A stretch of DNA of 64,000 bases. Source: CAVPNY01 sp963706905 (GTDB lineage Bacteria > Chloroflexota > Anaerolineae > Anaerolineales > UBA4823). The stretch's first letter is position 1. Every line of letters starts with the position of its first letter. Shown here one piece after another: positions 8,064 to 16,257 of this stretch. Position numbers and translations under genes: made by a program. Location: contig CAVPNY010000009.1 in assembly GCA_963706905.1 (NCBI GenBank), forward strand, positions 372,001-436,000, in the 5' to 3' direction. The notes below the pieces were generated by a model. It was not told the origin of the DNA and did no database searches. It saw only the letters and a list, made by a program, of their open reading frames with translations.

Positions 8064-8942
8064 TTATGCAAAAGGCTGGGAAGTAGTCGGATCAAAACCC
8101 TCCGCCCGCAGTAAATCGTCCAACAAGTCGAGCAATGCATGTACGGCAGCCAGCAGACTACCATCTACCTGGTACGCTGCCCGCAAGACTTCTTCGATTG
8201 ACTCAGCCATCCCAACCGGCAACATTGCGCAATTTGCCTGAGTCCAGGCTACCAGCCGTTTTTCGCCGGGATGCAGCACACGATTTAAAGCAAACACGAC
8301 ATCAAAGTAGCTGGCCAGCAGGGCAGCCACACGATGGTTCTGGCTGACCCGATCTGCCCGCCGACTGGCTTTTTCGATCTGATGTGCATAGCTGGGGATG
8401 ACATTCCGCAACACGGCATGGTTCTTGGCGACGATCGCCTGGCGCAGCAGCTCAGGATAAGGCTGCGCACTATGTTGTTGTAACGCCTCAAACCAGCCAC
8501 GCCGATCGTAAAGTACCCGCGAGTTACGCACCGTGTACCACAGGCAGGTGGTGTAACCCAGGCTGGCCTGGTATTCCCGCCAAACCCGGTTGAGCTGACC
8601 TTCGACCCAGGCCGGATCCCAATACATCACATCTATTTCGATGCCAGTCGCTGCATCGAACCACTCATCCCCCAGGTCCCAGAATTGCAGGTTAAGGTCG
8701 GCGCGGGATGCCCCTCTTTCCGCCACCAGAGCAGTCCTGGCAGCCAGCGGGATGGTTTCCGCGGAATAGACATACAAGTCAATATCGGAGTGCTGGTCGC
8801 TGACACCCGAGGCGAAAGATCCCGCGACAGCGATGGCTTCGACGGTGTCAAAGGCGCTGAAACGTTGCACCAGAAACTGGGTCAAGTGGTTCTTGGGGGA
8901 TTGTCCCCTCCCCAGGGCTTCTGACAGATCATCTCCGTTCAT
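8064..8942 (-). CDS. Nucleotidyltransferase-fold protein
   Basis: A 292-residue protein with a minimal nucleotidyltransferase core: GSFASGVSDQHSDIDLYVY gives the GS...D-x-D metal-binding motif near residues 41-57. A helical C-terminal region (about 165-285) could bind the acceptor. Similar proteins are annotated as DUF4037/aminoglycoside-adenylyltransferase-like; the substrate is unknown. It lies 47 bp after the stop of the DUF1801 gene and has a weak ribosome site. Confidence 0.75.
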   Translation of the reverse strand: MNGDDLSEALGRGQSPKNHLTQFLVQRFSAFDTVEAIAVAGSFASGVSDQHSDIDLYVYSAETIPLAARTALVAERGASRADLNLQFWDLGDEWFDAATGIEIDVMYWDPAWVEGQLNRVWREYQASLGYTTCLWYTVRNSRVLYDRRGWFEALQQHSAQPYPELLRQAIVAKNHAVLRNVIPSYAHQIEKASRRADRVSQNHRVAALLASYFDVVFALNRVLHPGEKRLVAWTQANCAMLPVGMAESIEEVLRAAYQVDGSLLAAVHALLDLLDDLLRAEGFDPTTSQPFA

Positions 8943-8989
8943 TATTTTAATATTGTAAAGTAAAACCAGGTATTGGGCTATTGGTCAAG

Positions 8990-9409
8990 TCAATCTGAGC
9001 CCTGGCCTGATAAATGCGCAACGGATTTCTGAATCAGCTCCTTTATGACCGATATCTCCACATCCGCGAGCTTGTTGATATACAAACAGGCCTTTCCGGT
9101 TTTGTATTTCCCAAGCTTTTTCAATAATTCGTCATATTCATCGAAACCCGACATGATATAGAGAGTCAGGTTCTGTTTGCGCGGGGAGAAACCGGTCACG
9201 AACCAATCACCCTCTCGCCCAGTGGCATATTTGTAGTGGTAATTCCCAAAGCCAATAATGCTGTCGCCCCACATTTTGGGTTCCTGACCGGTGATTTCTT
9301 TCATCAGATCCAGGATCACAAAACTATCATCCCTTCTGCGCTCATCTGGGACAGCTTTTAGGAAATCTGTGACACTCTGATCGTTCTGTTTGGTTTTTAA
9401 TTCTGCCAT
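8990..9409 (-). CDS. DUF1801 domain protein
   Basis: A 139-residue protein matching DUF1801 (YdhG-like fold): VTDFLKAVPDERRRDD, then the core MWGDSIIGFGNYHY and GWFV-like FSPRKQNLTLYIM, ending KACLYINKLADVE. These small proteins resemble iron-chaperone/frataxin-like folds but have no proven role. The ATG at 9409 has GGAG upstream. It follows the DUF4287/DUF5655 protein by 18 bp, probably in one operon; the two families often occur together. Confidence 0.85.
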   Translation of the reverse strand: MAELKTKQNDQSVTDFLKAVPDERRRDDSFVILDLMKEITGQEPKMWGDSIIGFGNYHYKYATGREGDWFVTGFSPRKQNLTLYIMSGFDEYDELLKKLGKYKTGKACLYINKLADVEISVIKELIQKSVAHLSGQGSD

Positions 9410-9427
9410 CTTCGAACTCCAGGCCGC

Positions 9428-10003
9428 TTAACCAGCGCCATCGAAAGCTTGCTTGATCCAGGCGATTAGCTCAGTGTCCACCTGGGAGGCATCGGTGACA
9501 TTGACTTTAAACTGGCACATCCCGCCGGGGGGTATGGCGATCAAGCGATCGGTTGCTTCCATTGTCTTCGAGTTGATCCCCACCTCGACACGGGTTTTGG
9601 TGGCAGGTCCGATCATAGCAAACTGCCTTTTTCGGCGCAGGCTCACGTAACCCTTCTTGGGCACAACCTCAAAATCGCCAAACTGGTTGATCACCGCCAT
9701 CAACTGGTCATGGATCGGGCGTAAATCCGCTTTGGCGCCTGCGTAGATTTCATCCACCACATCGTCAAGGGAGGCGCCTGTAGCCTGCGCAGCGCTTTGC
9801 CCATCGCTCTGTAGGGCAAAGTGCACCAGCATGGTGGCATCGCCGTAACCCAGGCCAAACTCGCGGATCAACATATCCCGAATTTCTCCGTGCTTGGTAA
9901 GGCCGCTGCTTTGAATCAGGGCAGTCAGTTCGGCCAGGGACTTGCCCGTCTTGACCTGGATGTTCTTAAGCTGGGTTTCTCGAGCTTGGTCTAAAGTATT
10001 CAT
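9428..10003 (-). CDS. DUF4287 / DUF5655 domain protein
   Basis: A roughly 191-residue protein. The N-terminal 80 residues (MNTLDQARETQLKNIQVKTG, then GDATMLVHFAL) match DUF4287. The C-terminal half, with VPKKGYVSLRRKRQFAMIGPA, matches the DUF5655 transport-like domain. ATG at 10003 is preferred over 10021 because GAGAGGA lies about nine bases upstream. Function is unknown; co-encoded with the DUF1801 protein. Confidence 0.8.
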   Translation of the reverse strand: MNTLDQARETQLKNIQVKTGKSLAELTALIQSSGLTKHGEIRDMLIREFGLGYGDATMLVHFALQSDGQSAAQATGASLDDVVDEIYAGAKADLRPIHDQLMAVINQFGDFEVVPKKGYVSLRRKRQFAMIGPATKTRVEVGINSKTMEATDRLIAIPPGGMCQFKVNVTDASQVDTELIAWIKQAFDGAG

Positions 10004-10206
10004 CGATCCAATTCCTCTCATTCAAATATTTTTGCACAAGTAAAGACGGCTATTTTAACAAATAAATCTTAAAACTTCGTACCCCAGTTCACGAATATTA
10101 CAACCGAAATTGATTTTCTGCCCGCCTCAAGTACTTTTTTGACGCCCGCCATTCAAGTTGTTCGTACAGTTAGCCATTTGTCATACCTTATCAAACATGG
10201 GAATAT

Positions 10207-10700
10207 TTACGGTAAACCAAAATCTCCCGGGCTACCCGAAAGCCAACTGCCTCGGATGGCCCGACCCAGGCCCATATGGCGGTAATCGCCGTGGACGCCC
10301 ATGGGCTCAATTTGATCTTCCCGGAGAAAAAGGTCTGTCGATAACTCAGGGACATTAAATCCGAACGCTTTCAGCGCGGTAACGATTTTTTCTGCATTCT
10401 ACGGGCGAATGGCTACCCAAATGTCCAGGACCGCCGTAGCACGGGGGTATCCATGATATCCGACCGCATACCCCCCAAATAACAAATACGCTACCTCATG
10501 TTCTTTGAGTAACTTCAAAAAATCTTTGAAGTCGGTTGGTAGAGGATCGTAGCCATAGATAATCTGCCGCATGATCTCGATTGCTTCCAGGCGCTCGTAG
10601 GGTGTTTTTAAAGCCAGTATTGCTTCTCGTCGGGTGGGTTCGCCAGCGAACCAAGCGAGAAAACGGTTTTATCCAATTTCGGAAAGTTTAACTTATCCAT
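10207..10700 (-). pseudogene. Decayed nucleotidyltransferase (AbiEii/DUF6036-like) and its small partner gene
   Basis: The minus strand preserves an N-terminal partner-like segment (MDKLNFPKLDKTVFSL...DEKQYWL) that runs into TAA after a one-base loss. The other frame continues KTPYERLEAIEIMRQIIYG, then a nucleotidyltransferase start, YLLFGGYAVGYHGYPRAT. A TAG interrupts at 'VAIRP*NAEKIV', followed by ALKAFGFNVPELSTDLFL, after which the match drifts. At least two lesions make this a pseudogene. The intact pair resembles a toxin-antitoxin-like nucleotidyltransferase module found in many environmental bacteria. Confidence 0.7.
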
Positions 10701-10813
10701 ACCTAAACTATACCAGGAAAGAGAAAGAGCGTAAATGAAACCACTTTACCATCTTCAACTCTTATGCCGGTTGACACACCTGGCAAGTCACTGAACAGTC
10801 TCTTAAAGACAAT

Positions 10814-11207
10814 CTATTCAATAGCCAGCGCGATCGCCACCCGGATGCGCGGCTGGCCATCATCCGCTATACTCAGGATGTAGAGCGAGTGCTCGGACGG
10901 CCTTTCTACACCGCTTGTGTCGATCTCAGACCAACGCGCATCTACAGAAACGAGCCGCTCGCTCAGCCTCTTTATCTCCACCGAGCTCGGTTTGGTAGCC
11001 ACCAGGCCTTGTGCCCGGTACCACTCAACAGCTCCGGCGAAGAACTGCTCGACCTCGGCAGTTTCAATCACTGCCCTGGCCTCCTGATCCGAGAGCACAA
11101 GCGCCGGCACCTCCCAGCAATTCACAATCCCAGGCAAATTGCTTGTGCTGAGCGACTGGCCATAGCCATCCAGAAAGCTGCGTACAACAGTTTTCGATCG
11201 TGGTCAT
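10814..11207 (-). CDS. NTF2/SnoaL-like protein, frameshifted near its start
   Basis: The body (LPGIVNCWEVPALVLSDQEA to IRVAIALAIE, about 110 residues) has the cone-shaped NTF2-like pattern with a WYRAQG helix. The natural start is the ATG at 11205-11207, reading MTTIE, but a run of four A (11191-11194 on the plus strand as T) shifts the frame. Removing one base gives MTTIETVVRSFLDGYGQSLS followed by the body. That ATG overlaps the TGA of the TPR gene upstream (ATGA). Function is unknown; the frameshift may be a homopolymer error. Confidence 0.65.
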
Positions 11208-11571
11208 AGGTTATTCCGGTGAGTAATTCCTAGCTCTGCGGCAAGGTCGTAATATCTCTGCGCCTCAGGCTGATTGCCGAGAAGCTCATACGAGTGTCCC
11301 AGGTTTAAATAGAGCGAAGGGTAAAAATCTTTTACCCTGTCATCGTTGACTATCTTGGCGCGGTTCAAAGATTCCTGGTTCCAAAAAAGGATGATCTTCG
11401 GGATCTAGTCTGGAAGCGGGCGACGTAATGCGCCGCCACGCAGGCCTCAAAATCATCTTTGGAGGCTTCCCAGGCTTGCTGATAGAGAGCGTGCGCAACC
11501 TCAACCCTGCCTTCGAATTCAGCGCGGGTGCCCTCTAAACAGAGTTTTATGACCGGATTCTCGAGATCCAA
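11204..11571 (-). CDS. Small TPR-type protein, frameshifted
   Basis: Two open segments read through one tetratricopeptide-like protein of about 120 residues. The first has ALYQQAWEASKDDFEACVAA, and the second NRAKIVNDDRVKDFYPSLYL and GHSYELLGNQPEAQRYYDLA. The frame changes near 11380-11400. Start is TTG at 11571, four bases after the previous stop; the final TGA overlaps the next ATG, so this is the middle gene of a three-gene operon. A similar trio of genes occurs in other soil and environmental bacteria, with unknown role. Confidence 0.65.
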
Positions 11572-11575
11572 AATT

Positions 11576-11995
11576 TTATACGGCCCGCATGCGGTTGTTC
11601 TTCGGGTTATGCTCGACTTCAGCCAGGCCGAGCGCCTCCATCAGGGGCGGCACATACATGCCAAACCGGCCGCGCAGTCCTTTCTTCAGTCCGTACCAAC
11701 CACCCACAGGGTTGTCTGGCGAGCGCCCCCAGGCCTCCACAGTGCCCTCGACTGCCGGCTTTTGTTCATCTGCACTTCCAAGCAGCATCCAGTCGCCGTG
11801 CACCTTCAGCATGGCGTGCAGGTCTTCGATGCAGCGCAGATGGTAGCGCAATTCGGTCTTCCCGACCAGGCATACCAGGGCAGGAGGATTGGCTGTCTCA
11901 TCGCGATACATCTGGTATTCGGACGATCCGCTGGGCGTTTTCAATTGCCACGGTTGCTCTTTCGTACCCAGGCCTTTGACTGATCCAGTATTCAT
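11576..11995 (-). CDS. Conserved hypothetical protein (DUF6855-like)
   Basis: A 139-residue soluble protein with a highly conserved core, KGLGTKEQPWQLKTPSGSSE, CLVGKTELRYHLRCIEDLHA and GGWYGLKKGLRGRFGMYVPP, ending in a lysine/asparagine tail. As I recall this corresponds to DUF6855; no function is established. AAGGAGAC precedes the ATG at 11995 and an extended -10 promoter lies just upstream. It leads the operon with the TPR and NTF2-like genes. Confidence 0.75.
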   Translation of the reverse strand: MNTGSVKGLGTKEQPWQLKTPSGSSEYQMYRDETANPPALVCLVGKTELRYHLRCIEDLHAMLKVHGDWMLLGSADEQKPAVEGTVEAWGRSPDNPVGGWYGLKKGLRGRFGMYVPPLMEALGLAEVEHNPKNNRMRAV

Positions 11996-12026
11996 TTTCT
12001 TGTCTCCTTACCAATAAAGATGTCGA

Positions 12027-12035
12027 ACTATACCA
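12027..12035 (-). promoter_or_regulatory. Extended -10 element of the DUF6855/TPR/NTF2 operon
   Basis: On the minus strand TGG followed by TATAGT (12032-12027) places a start near 12020, giving a short 25-nt leader before the ATG at 11995. No clear -35 is visible, as expected for extended -10 promoters. Confidence 0.45.
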
Positions 12036-12184
12036 TGATTTAGGTTCGCTTGAATAAAATGATCTCCAGGGATCGGGCAACCCAAAATTTGGCGGCAGGG
12101 GATAGTGGAAAGTTCAAAAAGCTCCAGGCCGGTTGACATCAGGATTTTTCTGGGGAACAACAATAAAGTAAAGCTGAGACCACC

Positions 12185-12677
12185 TTACTCAAGAGTTTTT
12201 CGGCTGTTATGAAGCCATTCGTTGATCTGGCGCAAATGGTCCCGGTAATCTCCACTGAGTGAGTTGATGATCCCTTCCACGGTGGCTGTGCGCCCGCTGT
12301 AATGCATGACTCCATCGGCTGTCAGTCAGCTTACCCTGGTCGAGGGTCTGGACATAACCTTCGAATTCTTCCATGGAAGACCTGAGCTCTTCAAGAAGTT
12401 CAGTCTTCGATCGAGATGCATATTGGCTCACAAATCCCGCGTTGATGTTGCGATAGTCACTGGGCGCATCGGCGTAGTAAGCCGGGGTCTCGCCGCGCAG
12501 GATAGCTGCTGAGGCCTCGATCATTAACCAGTTCCAGCCAATCAAGTGCGCAACGACATCTCGAGGAGACCAGCCATTCATGGGTGACAGGAAGAGCGCC
12601 TCGGGGAGAGAAATAATGCAATCACAGAAAATTTTATAAGCTAGTTCATATGCACTCAAAGCGTTTTGGCTATCCAT
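12185..12677 (-). CDS. DinB/DfsB-like four-helix protein, frameshifted
   Basis: The protein starts MDSQNALSAYELAYKIF and contains NGWSPRDVVAHLIGWNWLMI, typical of the DinB/ClbS-DfsB four-helix-bundle superfamily (metal-dependent thiol or hydrolase functions in characterised members). A tandem duplication of CTGA (near 12326-12333) shifts the frame. Past it the other frame continues DGVMHYSGRTATVEGIINSL to the TAA at 12185-12187. The ATG at 12677 has GGAG nine bases upstream and is preferred to the GTG at 12692. Confidence 0.65.
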
Positions 12678-12779
12678 GAGATTTGTCTCCACTTCTCCTT
12701 TATCGTGATAACCATGCTAACCAATTCTACACCTGGACGACAAGATTCCATTTACTCGAATATGAGCAGCTTATCCCTC

Positions 12780-12808
12780 TTGTCCTTCACGTAAATACGT
12801 GCTATACT
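12780..12808 (+). promoter_or_regulatory. Promoter of the toxin-antitoxin operon
   Basis: TTGTCC (12780-12785), a 17-bp spacer and TATACT (12803-12808) lie upstream of the antitoxin start. The spacer and the downstream region carry the two palindromes listed next, as in autoregulated TA promoters. Confidence 0.6.
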
Positions 12809-12820
12809 AATTCACGTGAA
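12788..12820 (+). promoter_or_regulatory. Two CACGT palindromes, probable antitoxin operators
   Basis: CACGTAAATACGTG (12788-12801) is an inverted repeat with six-base arms lying in the promoter spacer. TTCACGTGAA (12811-12820) is a perfect palindrome around the expected transcription start. Both share a CACGT half-site, the layout expected for cooperative binding of a dimeric antitoxin that represses its own operon. Confidence 0.6.
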
Positions 12821-12841
12821 AGATTACGTTCGGAGGTTATG

Positions 12842-13087
12842 ATGGAAGCAACCCAGAATGTCACCCTGGCGATCCCCAAGGAAATCTTGCGCAAGGCCAA
12901 GATTCTCGCTGTGCAAAAGAACACCTCCCTCTCCAGCCTGCTGACCCAAACGCTGGTCGAGATAGTTTCCCGCGAAGAAGGCTACGAACAGGCGCGGCAG
13001 CGCAATCTGGCAATGTTGAAAAGCGGCTTTGATCTCGGTACACAAGGGAATATCACCTGGAAGCGGGAAGATTTGCATGAGCGTTGA
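12842..13087 (+). CDS. VapB-type antitoxin (ribbon-helix-helix-like)
   Basis: An 81-residue protein: MEATQNVTLAIPKEILRKAK gives a beta strand then helix, and VQKNTSLSSLLTQTLVEIVS the second helix of an arc/ribbon-helix-helix DNA-binding fold. The charged C-terminus (NITWKREDLHER) would wrap the toxin. GGAGG (12832-12836) serves the ATG at 12842, slightly better spaced than that at 12839. It overlaps the PIN toxin gene by 11 bp. It should neutralise the toxin and repress the operon through the CACGT palindromes. Confidence 0.8.
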   Translation: MEATQNVTLAIPKEILRKAKILAVQKNTSLSSLLTQTLVEIVSREEGYEQARQRNLAMLKSGFDLGTQGNITWKREDLHER

Positions 13088-13517
13088 TTCGCAGGTTGAC
13101 TATTTTCTAGATACAAACGTCCTGGTTTACGCTTACGATCGCTCTGCCGGGATGAAACAATCCATCGCTGCTCAATTCGTAAGCGATTGCTGGGAAAACG
13201 AAAACGGCTGCCTCAGCATCCAGGTACTACAAGAGTTTTTTGTGAATGTTACCCGGAAAATCAGCCTACCGCTCGAAGTTCAAACTGCGCGGCAGCTGGT
13301 TGCTGACCTGGCCCAATGGCGTTTGCACGTCCCTGATGCCAGCGATCTTCTGCAAGCCATTGACTTGCAACAATCCTTTCATCTTTCTTTCTGGGATGCG
13401 ATGGTGTTACAAAGCGCTGCGCGCCTGGAGTGCAAGCAATTGCTATCTGAAGATCTGAGTCATGGGCAAAGCTATGGCGATGTCCAGGTAATCAACCCTT
13501 TTATTTCAATTCGCTAA
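13077..13517 (+). CDS. PIN-domain toxin (VapC-like RNase)
   Basis: A 146-residue PIN-domain protein. The expected acidic residues for metal binding are visible: Asp12 (LDTNVLVY), Glu53 (LQEFFVN), Asp107 (FWDAMV) and Asp126 (SEDLSHG). VapC toxins cleave tRNA or rRNA to arrest growth. The ATG at 13077 lies within the antitoxin gene, giving translational coupling; longer starts upstream would run through the antitoxin. The stop TAA shares one base with the rarA ATG. Confidence 0.85.
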   Translation: MSVDSQVDYFLDTNVLVYAYDRSAGMKQSIAAQFVSDCWENENGCLSIQVLQEFFVNVTRKISLPLEVQTARQLVADLAQWRLHVPDASDLLQAIDLQQSFHLSFWDAMVLQSAARLECKQLLSEDLSHGQSYGDVQVINPFISIR

Positions 13518-14956
13518 TGGATCTCTTCACCCACGCCATGCAAGATCGCATGAAAAACGAAGCGCCGCTGGCGGCGCGTATGCGCCCGCGCACGCTGGAC
13601 GAGTTCGTCGGTCAGGAGGAGATCGTCGGCGAAGGCCGCCTGCTGCGCCGGGCAATCGAAGCTGACCGATTGTTCTCATCGATCATTCTGTGGGGGCCGC
13701 CGGGGACGGGTAAAACTACGCTGGCCATGGTGATCGCCAACCAGACCAAGAGCCACTTTGAGACGCTCTCGGCAGTGCTGGCAGGGAAAGCCGAGCTGCG
13801 CGTGGTGATCGACAAAGCCCTGGAACGCCGCAAGCTATACAATAAACGCACCATCCTGTTTGTGGATGAGGTGCACCGATGGAACCGCGCTCAGCAGGAC
13901 GCCCTGCTGCCTCACGTGGAAAACGGCACCGTCGTGCTAATCGGCGCCACAACCGAGAATCCGTACTTTGAGGTGATCGGCGCCCTGGTGTCGCGCTCGC
14001 GCGTTTTTCAGCTTCGCCCGCTGGAGGATCAGGACGTGCGTCTACTGGTTGAGCGCGCCCTGCAAGATACCGAGCGAGGGTACGGCAAGCTGGAAGTCCA
14101 GCTGGACGATGATGCCATCGAGCACTTGATCCGGGTGGCTGGCGGCGACGCCCGCAACGCCCTGAATGCCCTTGAGCTGGCCGTCGAGAGCACACCGCCC
14201 ATCCCTTCGACAAGCTCAGGGCAGAGTTTGGGCATCGTCCATATCACCCTGGAGGTGGCGCAGGAATCCATTCAGCGTCGGGCGGTGCTTTACGACAAGG
14301 ACGGCGACGCCCATTACGATACCATCTCGGCCTTCATTAAATCGGTACGCGGCTCAGACCCAGATGCCGCCCTGTACTGGCTGGCCAAGATGCTCTATGC
14401 TGGGGAAGACCCACGCTTCATCTTGCGCCGCCTGATCATCCTGGCAGGCGAGGATATCGGTCTGGGCGATCCGCTGGGCCTGGTCGTTGCCAGCGCCGCG
14501 GCCCAGGCTTTCGATTATATTGGCCTGCCAGAAGGCATCTACCCCATCGTCGAGGCGACCCTCTACCTGGCGACCGCGCCCAAGTCAAACAGCGCCACGG
14601 CTTATTTCAAAGCCTTCAAGCGCATCGAAGACGAGGGCATCACCGCCGTTCCACGCCATTTGCAGGACAACAATCGGGACGCCCGTGCTTTGGGGCATGG
14701 ACAGGGCTACCAGTATCCCCACGAAGCCCCCGATCACTTCTTGCCCCAGCAATACCTGCCTCAACCCCTGCTGGGTACCTACTTCTACGCGCCCTCCGAG
14801 CAGGGCTACGAGGCCCAAGTAGTTGATAGGCTGGCTCGCTGGCGCGAGGCCCAGCGCCTGGCATTGGGAATCACCCGCACCGAAGATGTGCCTGATTTAT
14901 CCCAACAGGCCATTCAAGAACTCAAACAAAAACATAAACCATCCGGAGTGTTATAA
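13517..14956 (+). CDS. rarA: Replication-associated recombination protein RarA/MgsA (AAA+ ATPase)
   Basis: A 479-residue clamp-loader-like AAA+ ATPase acting at stalled replication forks. RMRPRTLDEFVGQEE opens the AAA domain. Walker A GPPGTGKTT is at 60-68, Walker B FVDEVH near 115-120, sensor 1 GATTENPYFEV near 143. A C-terminal tetramerisation domain (AEDIGLGDPLGL-like, then TAYFKAFKRIEDEG) follows. Residues about 229-238 (IPSTSSGQSL) are encoded by an inserted repeat and are absent from typical family members. The ATG overlaps the toxin stop by one base, so rarA may be co-transcribed with the TA pair. Confidence 0.95.
   Translation: MDLFTHAMQDRMKNEAPLAARMRPRTLDEFVGQEEIVGEGRLLRRAIEADRLFSSIILWGPPGTGKTTLAMVIANQTKSHFETLSAVLAGKAELRVVIDKALERRKLYNKRTILFVDEVHRWNRAQQDALLPHVENGTVVLIGATTENPYFEVIGALVSRSRVFQLRPLEDQDVRLLVERALQDTERGYGKLEVQLDDDAIEHLIRVAGGDARNALNALELAVESTPPIPSTSSGQSLGIVHITLEVAQESIQRRAVLYDKDGDAHYDTISAFIKSVRGSDPDAALYWLAKMLYAGEDPRFILRRLIILAGEDIGLGDPLGLVVASAAAQAFDYIGLPEGIYPIVEATLYLATAPKSNSATAYFKAFKRIEDEGITAVPRHLQDNNRDARALGHGQGYQYPHEAPDHFLPQQYLPQPLLGTYFYAPSEQGYEAQVVDRLARWREAQRLALGITRTEDVPDLSQQAIQELKQKHKPSGVL
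14203..14224 (+). repeat. Dispersed protein-coding repeat element within rarA
   Basis: CCCTTCGACAAGCTCAGGGC and flanking bases match an imperfect palindrome that I recognise as a dispersed repeat in many environmental genomes (encoding FDKLR, STSSGQ or LRQAQGR in its different frames). Here it is read in frame as STSSGQ, adding about ten residues between the AAA domain and the C-terminal domain. Confidence 0.6.
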
Positions 14957-14992
14957 CGTCCAACTTTTTAACGTGCTGATGAGAAAATCAAT

Positions 14993-15611
14993 ATGCCAGT
15001 CTTCTTGCTAATCCGTCACGGTGAAAATGACTATGTCAAAAAAGGACGCATGGCAGGCCGCACCCCGGGCATTCACCTTAATAAGACCGGTCGCCTCCAG
15101 GCGCAAGCCCTGGCGGAGAGACTCAAAGACGCCCCCATCAAGGCTATTTACAGCAGCCCACTGGAACGGGCTTTGGAAACAGCTGCCCCGCTGGCTGAGG
15201 CCAAAGGTTTGGAAGTCATTCCTCGCCTGGGGTTGATTGAAACGGATATCGGTGATTGGGCTGGTAAGACGGTCAAGAGTTTAAGCCGCTTGAAGGTCTG
15301 GCGAGCGGTACAATTTACCCCCTCGCGGGTCAATTTTCCTGGCGGCGAGGCCTTCCGAGACACCCAATTTCGCATCTGTCAGGAGATTGAAGCCCTGGCT
15401 GCTCAACATGACCCCAAGGACCTGATCGCCTGTTTCTCTCATTCTGATCCGATTAAAGATGGCGGTGGCTTATTACCTGGGCATGCCGCTGGATACCTTC
15501 CAGCGGCTGGCGGTAAGCACTTGCTCAATCAACGTGTTAATGCTAGGTGAACACGGCTGCCGCCTCCTGACCCTGAATTTTGATCCTGGCCTTAACTTTT
15601 CCAAACCCTGA
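14993..15611 (+). CDS. Histidine phosphatase family protein (MSMEG_4193 type), frameshifted
   Basis: A roughly 205-residue member of the phosphoglycerate-mutase-like histidine phosphatases. LIRHGENDY carries the nucleophilic His9, LNKTGRLQAQALAERL and YSSPLERALETA are conserved, and the second His is in CFSHSDPIK. An extra base near 15455 breaks the frame; the other frame continues MAVAYYLGMPLDTFQRLAVS to TGA at 15609-15611. The MSMEG_4193 family is linked by genome neighbourhood to DUF3090 and SCO1664 proteins, exactly as here. Substrate is unknown. Confidence 0.85.
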
Positions 15612-15614
15612 GTT

Positions 15615-15623
15615 TGGTATACT
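15615..15623 (+). promoter_or_regulatory. Extended -10 element before the DUF3090 gene
   Basis: TGG followed by TATACT (15618-15623) lies 30 bp before the ATG at 15653, giving a predicted leader of about 23 nt. No clear -35 is seen. It suggests DUF3090-SCO1664-hom can be transcribed apart from the phosphatase. Confidence 0.45.
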
Positions 15624-15652
15624 TGCCCAATGCCTTTTGATGCGGAGTGAGT

Positions 15653-16183
15653 ATGCCACGCCTTGAAATTGAATTACGACCAGTTACCCATATCTTAGCC
15701 GATGCCATCGGCTCGCCTGGACAACGCATCTTCTATCTTCAGGGTTGGGAAGGTGATCGGACAGTCACGTTAATTGTAGAGAAATTCCAGCTTCAATCGC
15801 TGGCCTTGGGCCTGGAGCAATTTCTGGATGAAATCAACCAGAAATTCCCTGAGTTACCGGTCGCAGCCGGCGATTATTTAGAAGAGAAGATGCATATCCA
15901 CCCACCGGTGGACCCGCTCTTTCGAGTGGGTGAGCTCGGCCTGGGCTATGACGCCGAAAGTGACTTATTAGTCCTGGTTGCCCGTGAAGCTGTACCCGAA
16001 GGACAGGAGGCTGAAGAAGCCGGAGTTGTGCGCTTCTGGTGCTCCCGGTCGCAACTGCTCGCCATGAGCCGCTGGGGGGTGGAAGTCGCCGCGCGTGGCC
16101 GCCCGCTCTGCCCGCAATGCGGTGAACCCATGAATCCGGATGGCCACTTCTGTCCAAAGAAGAACGGACACCTGCACGACTAG
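15653..16183 (+). CDS. DUF3090 family protein
   Basis: A 176-residue member of DUF3090 (TIGR03847). GQRIFYLQGWEGDRTVTLIV and VEKFQLQSLALGLEQFLDEI are characteristic. The C-terminal CPQCGEPMNPDGHFCPKKNG forms a CxxC...C zinc-ribbon-like tail that may bind a metal. GGAG upstream supports the ATG at 15653. It ends with TAG and is followed 74 bp later by the SCO1664-type gene. The family's function is unknown. Confidence 0.92.
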   Translation: MPRLEIELRPVTHILADAIGSPGQRIFYLQGWEGDRTVTLIVEKFQLQSLALGLEQFLDEINQKFPELPVAAGDYLEEKMHIHPPVDPLFRVGELGLGYDAESDLLVLVAREAVPEGQEAEEAGVVRFWCSRSQLLAMSRWGVEVAARGRPLCPQCGEPMNPDGHFCPKKNGHLHD

Positions 16184-16257
16184 GGCTCAGGTTACACCCC
16201 GAGTGTTCCTTCCCGCCCTGAAATCCATCTCCCACCCAGCTATACGCCAGGTGCACT

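Noticed and set aside
10158..10358. Plus-strand reading frame as a gene.
   Set aside because: It lies opposite the decayed nucleotidyltransferase, whose protein pattern is recognisable on the minus strand.
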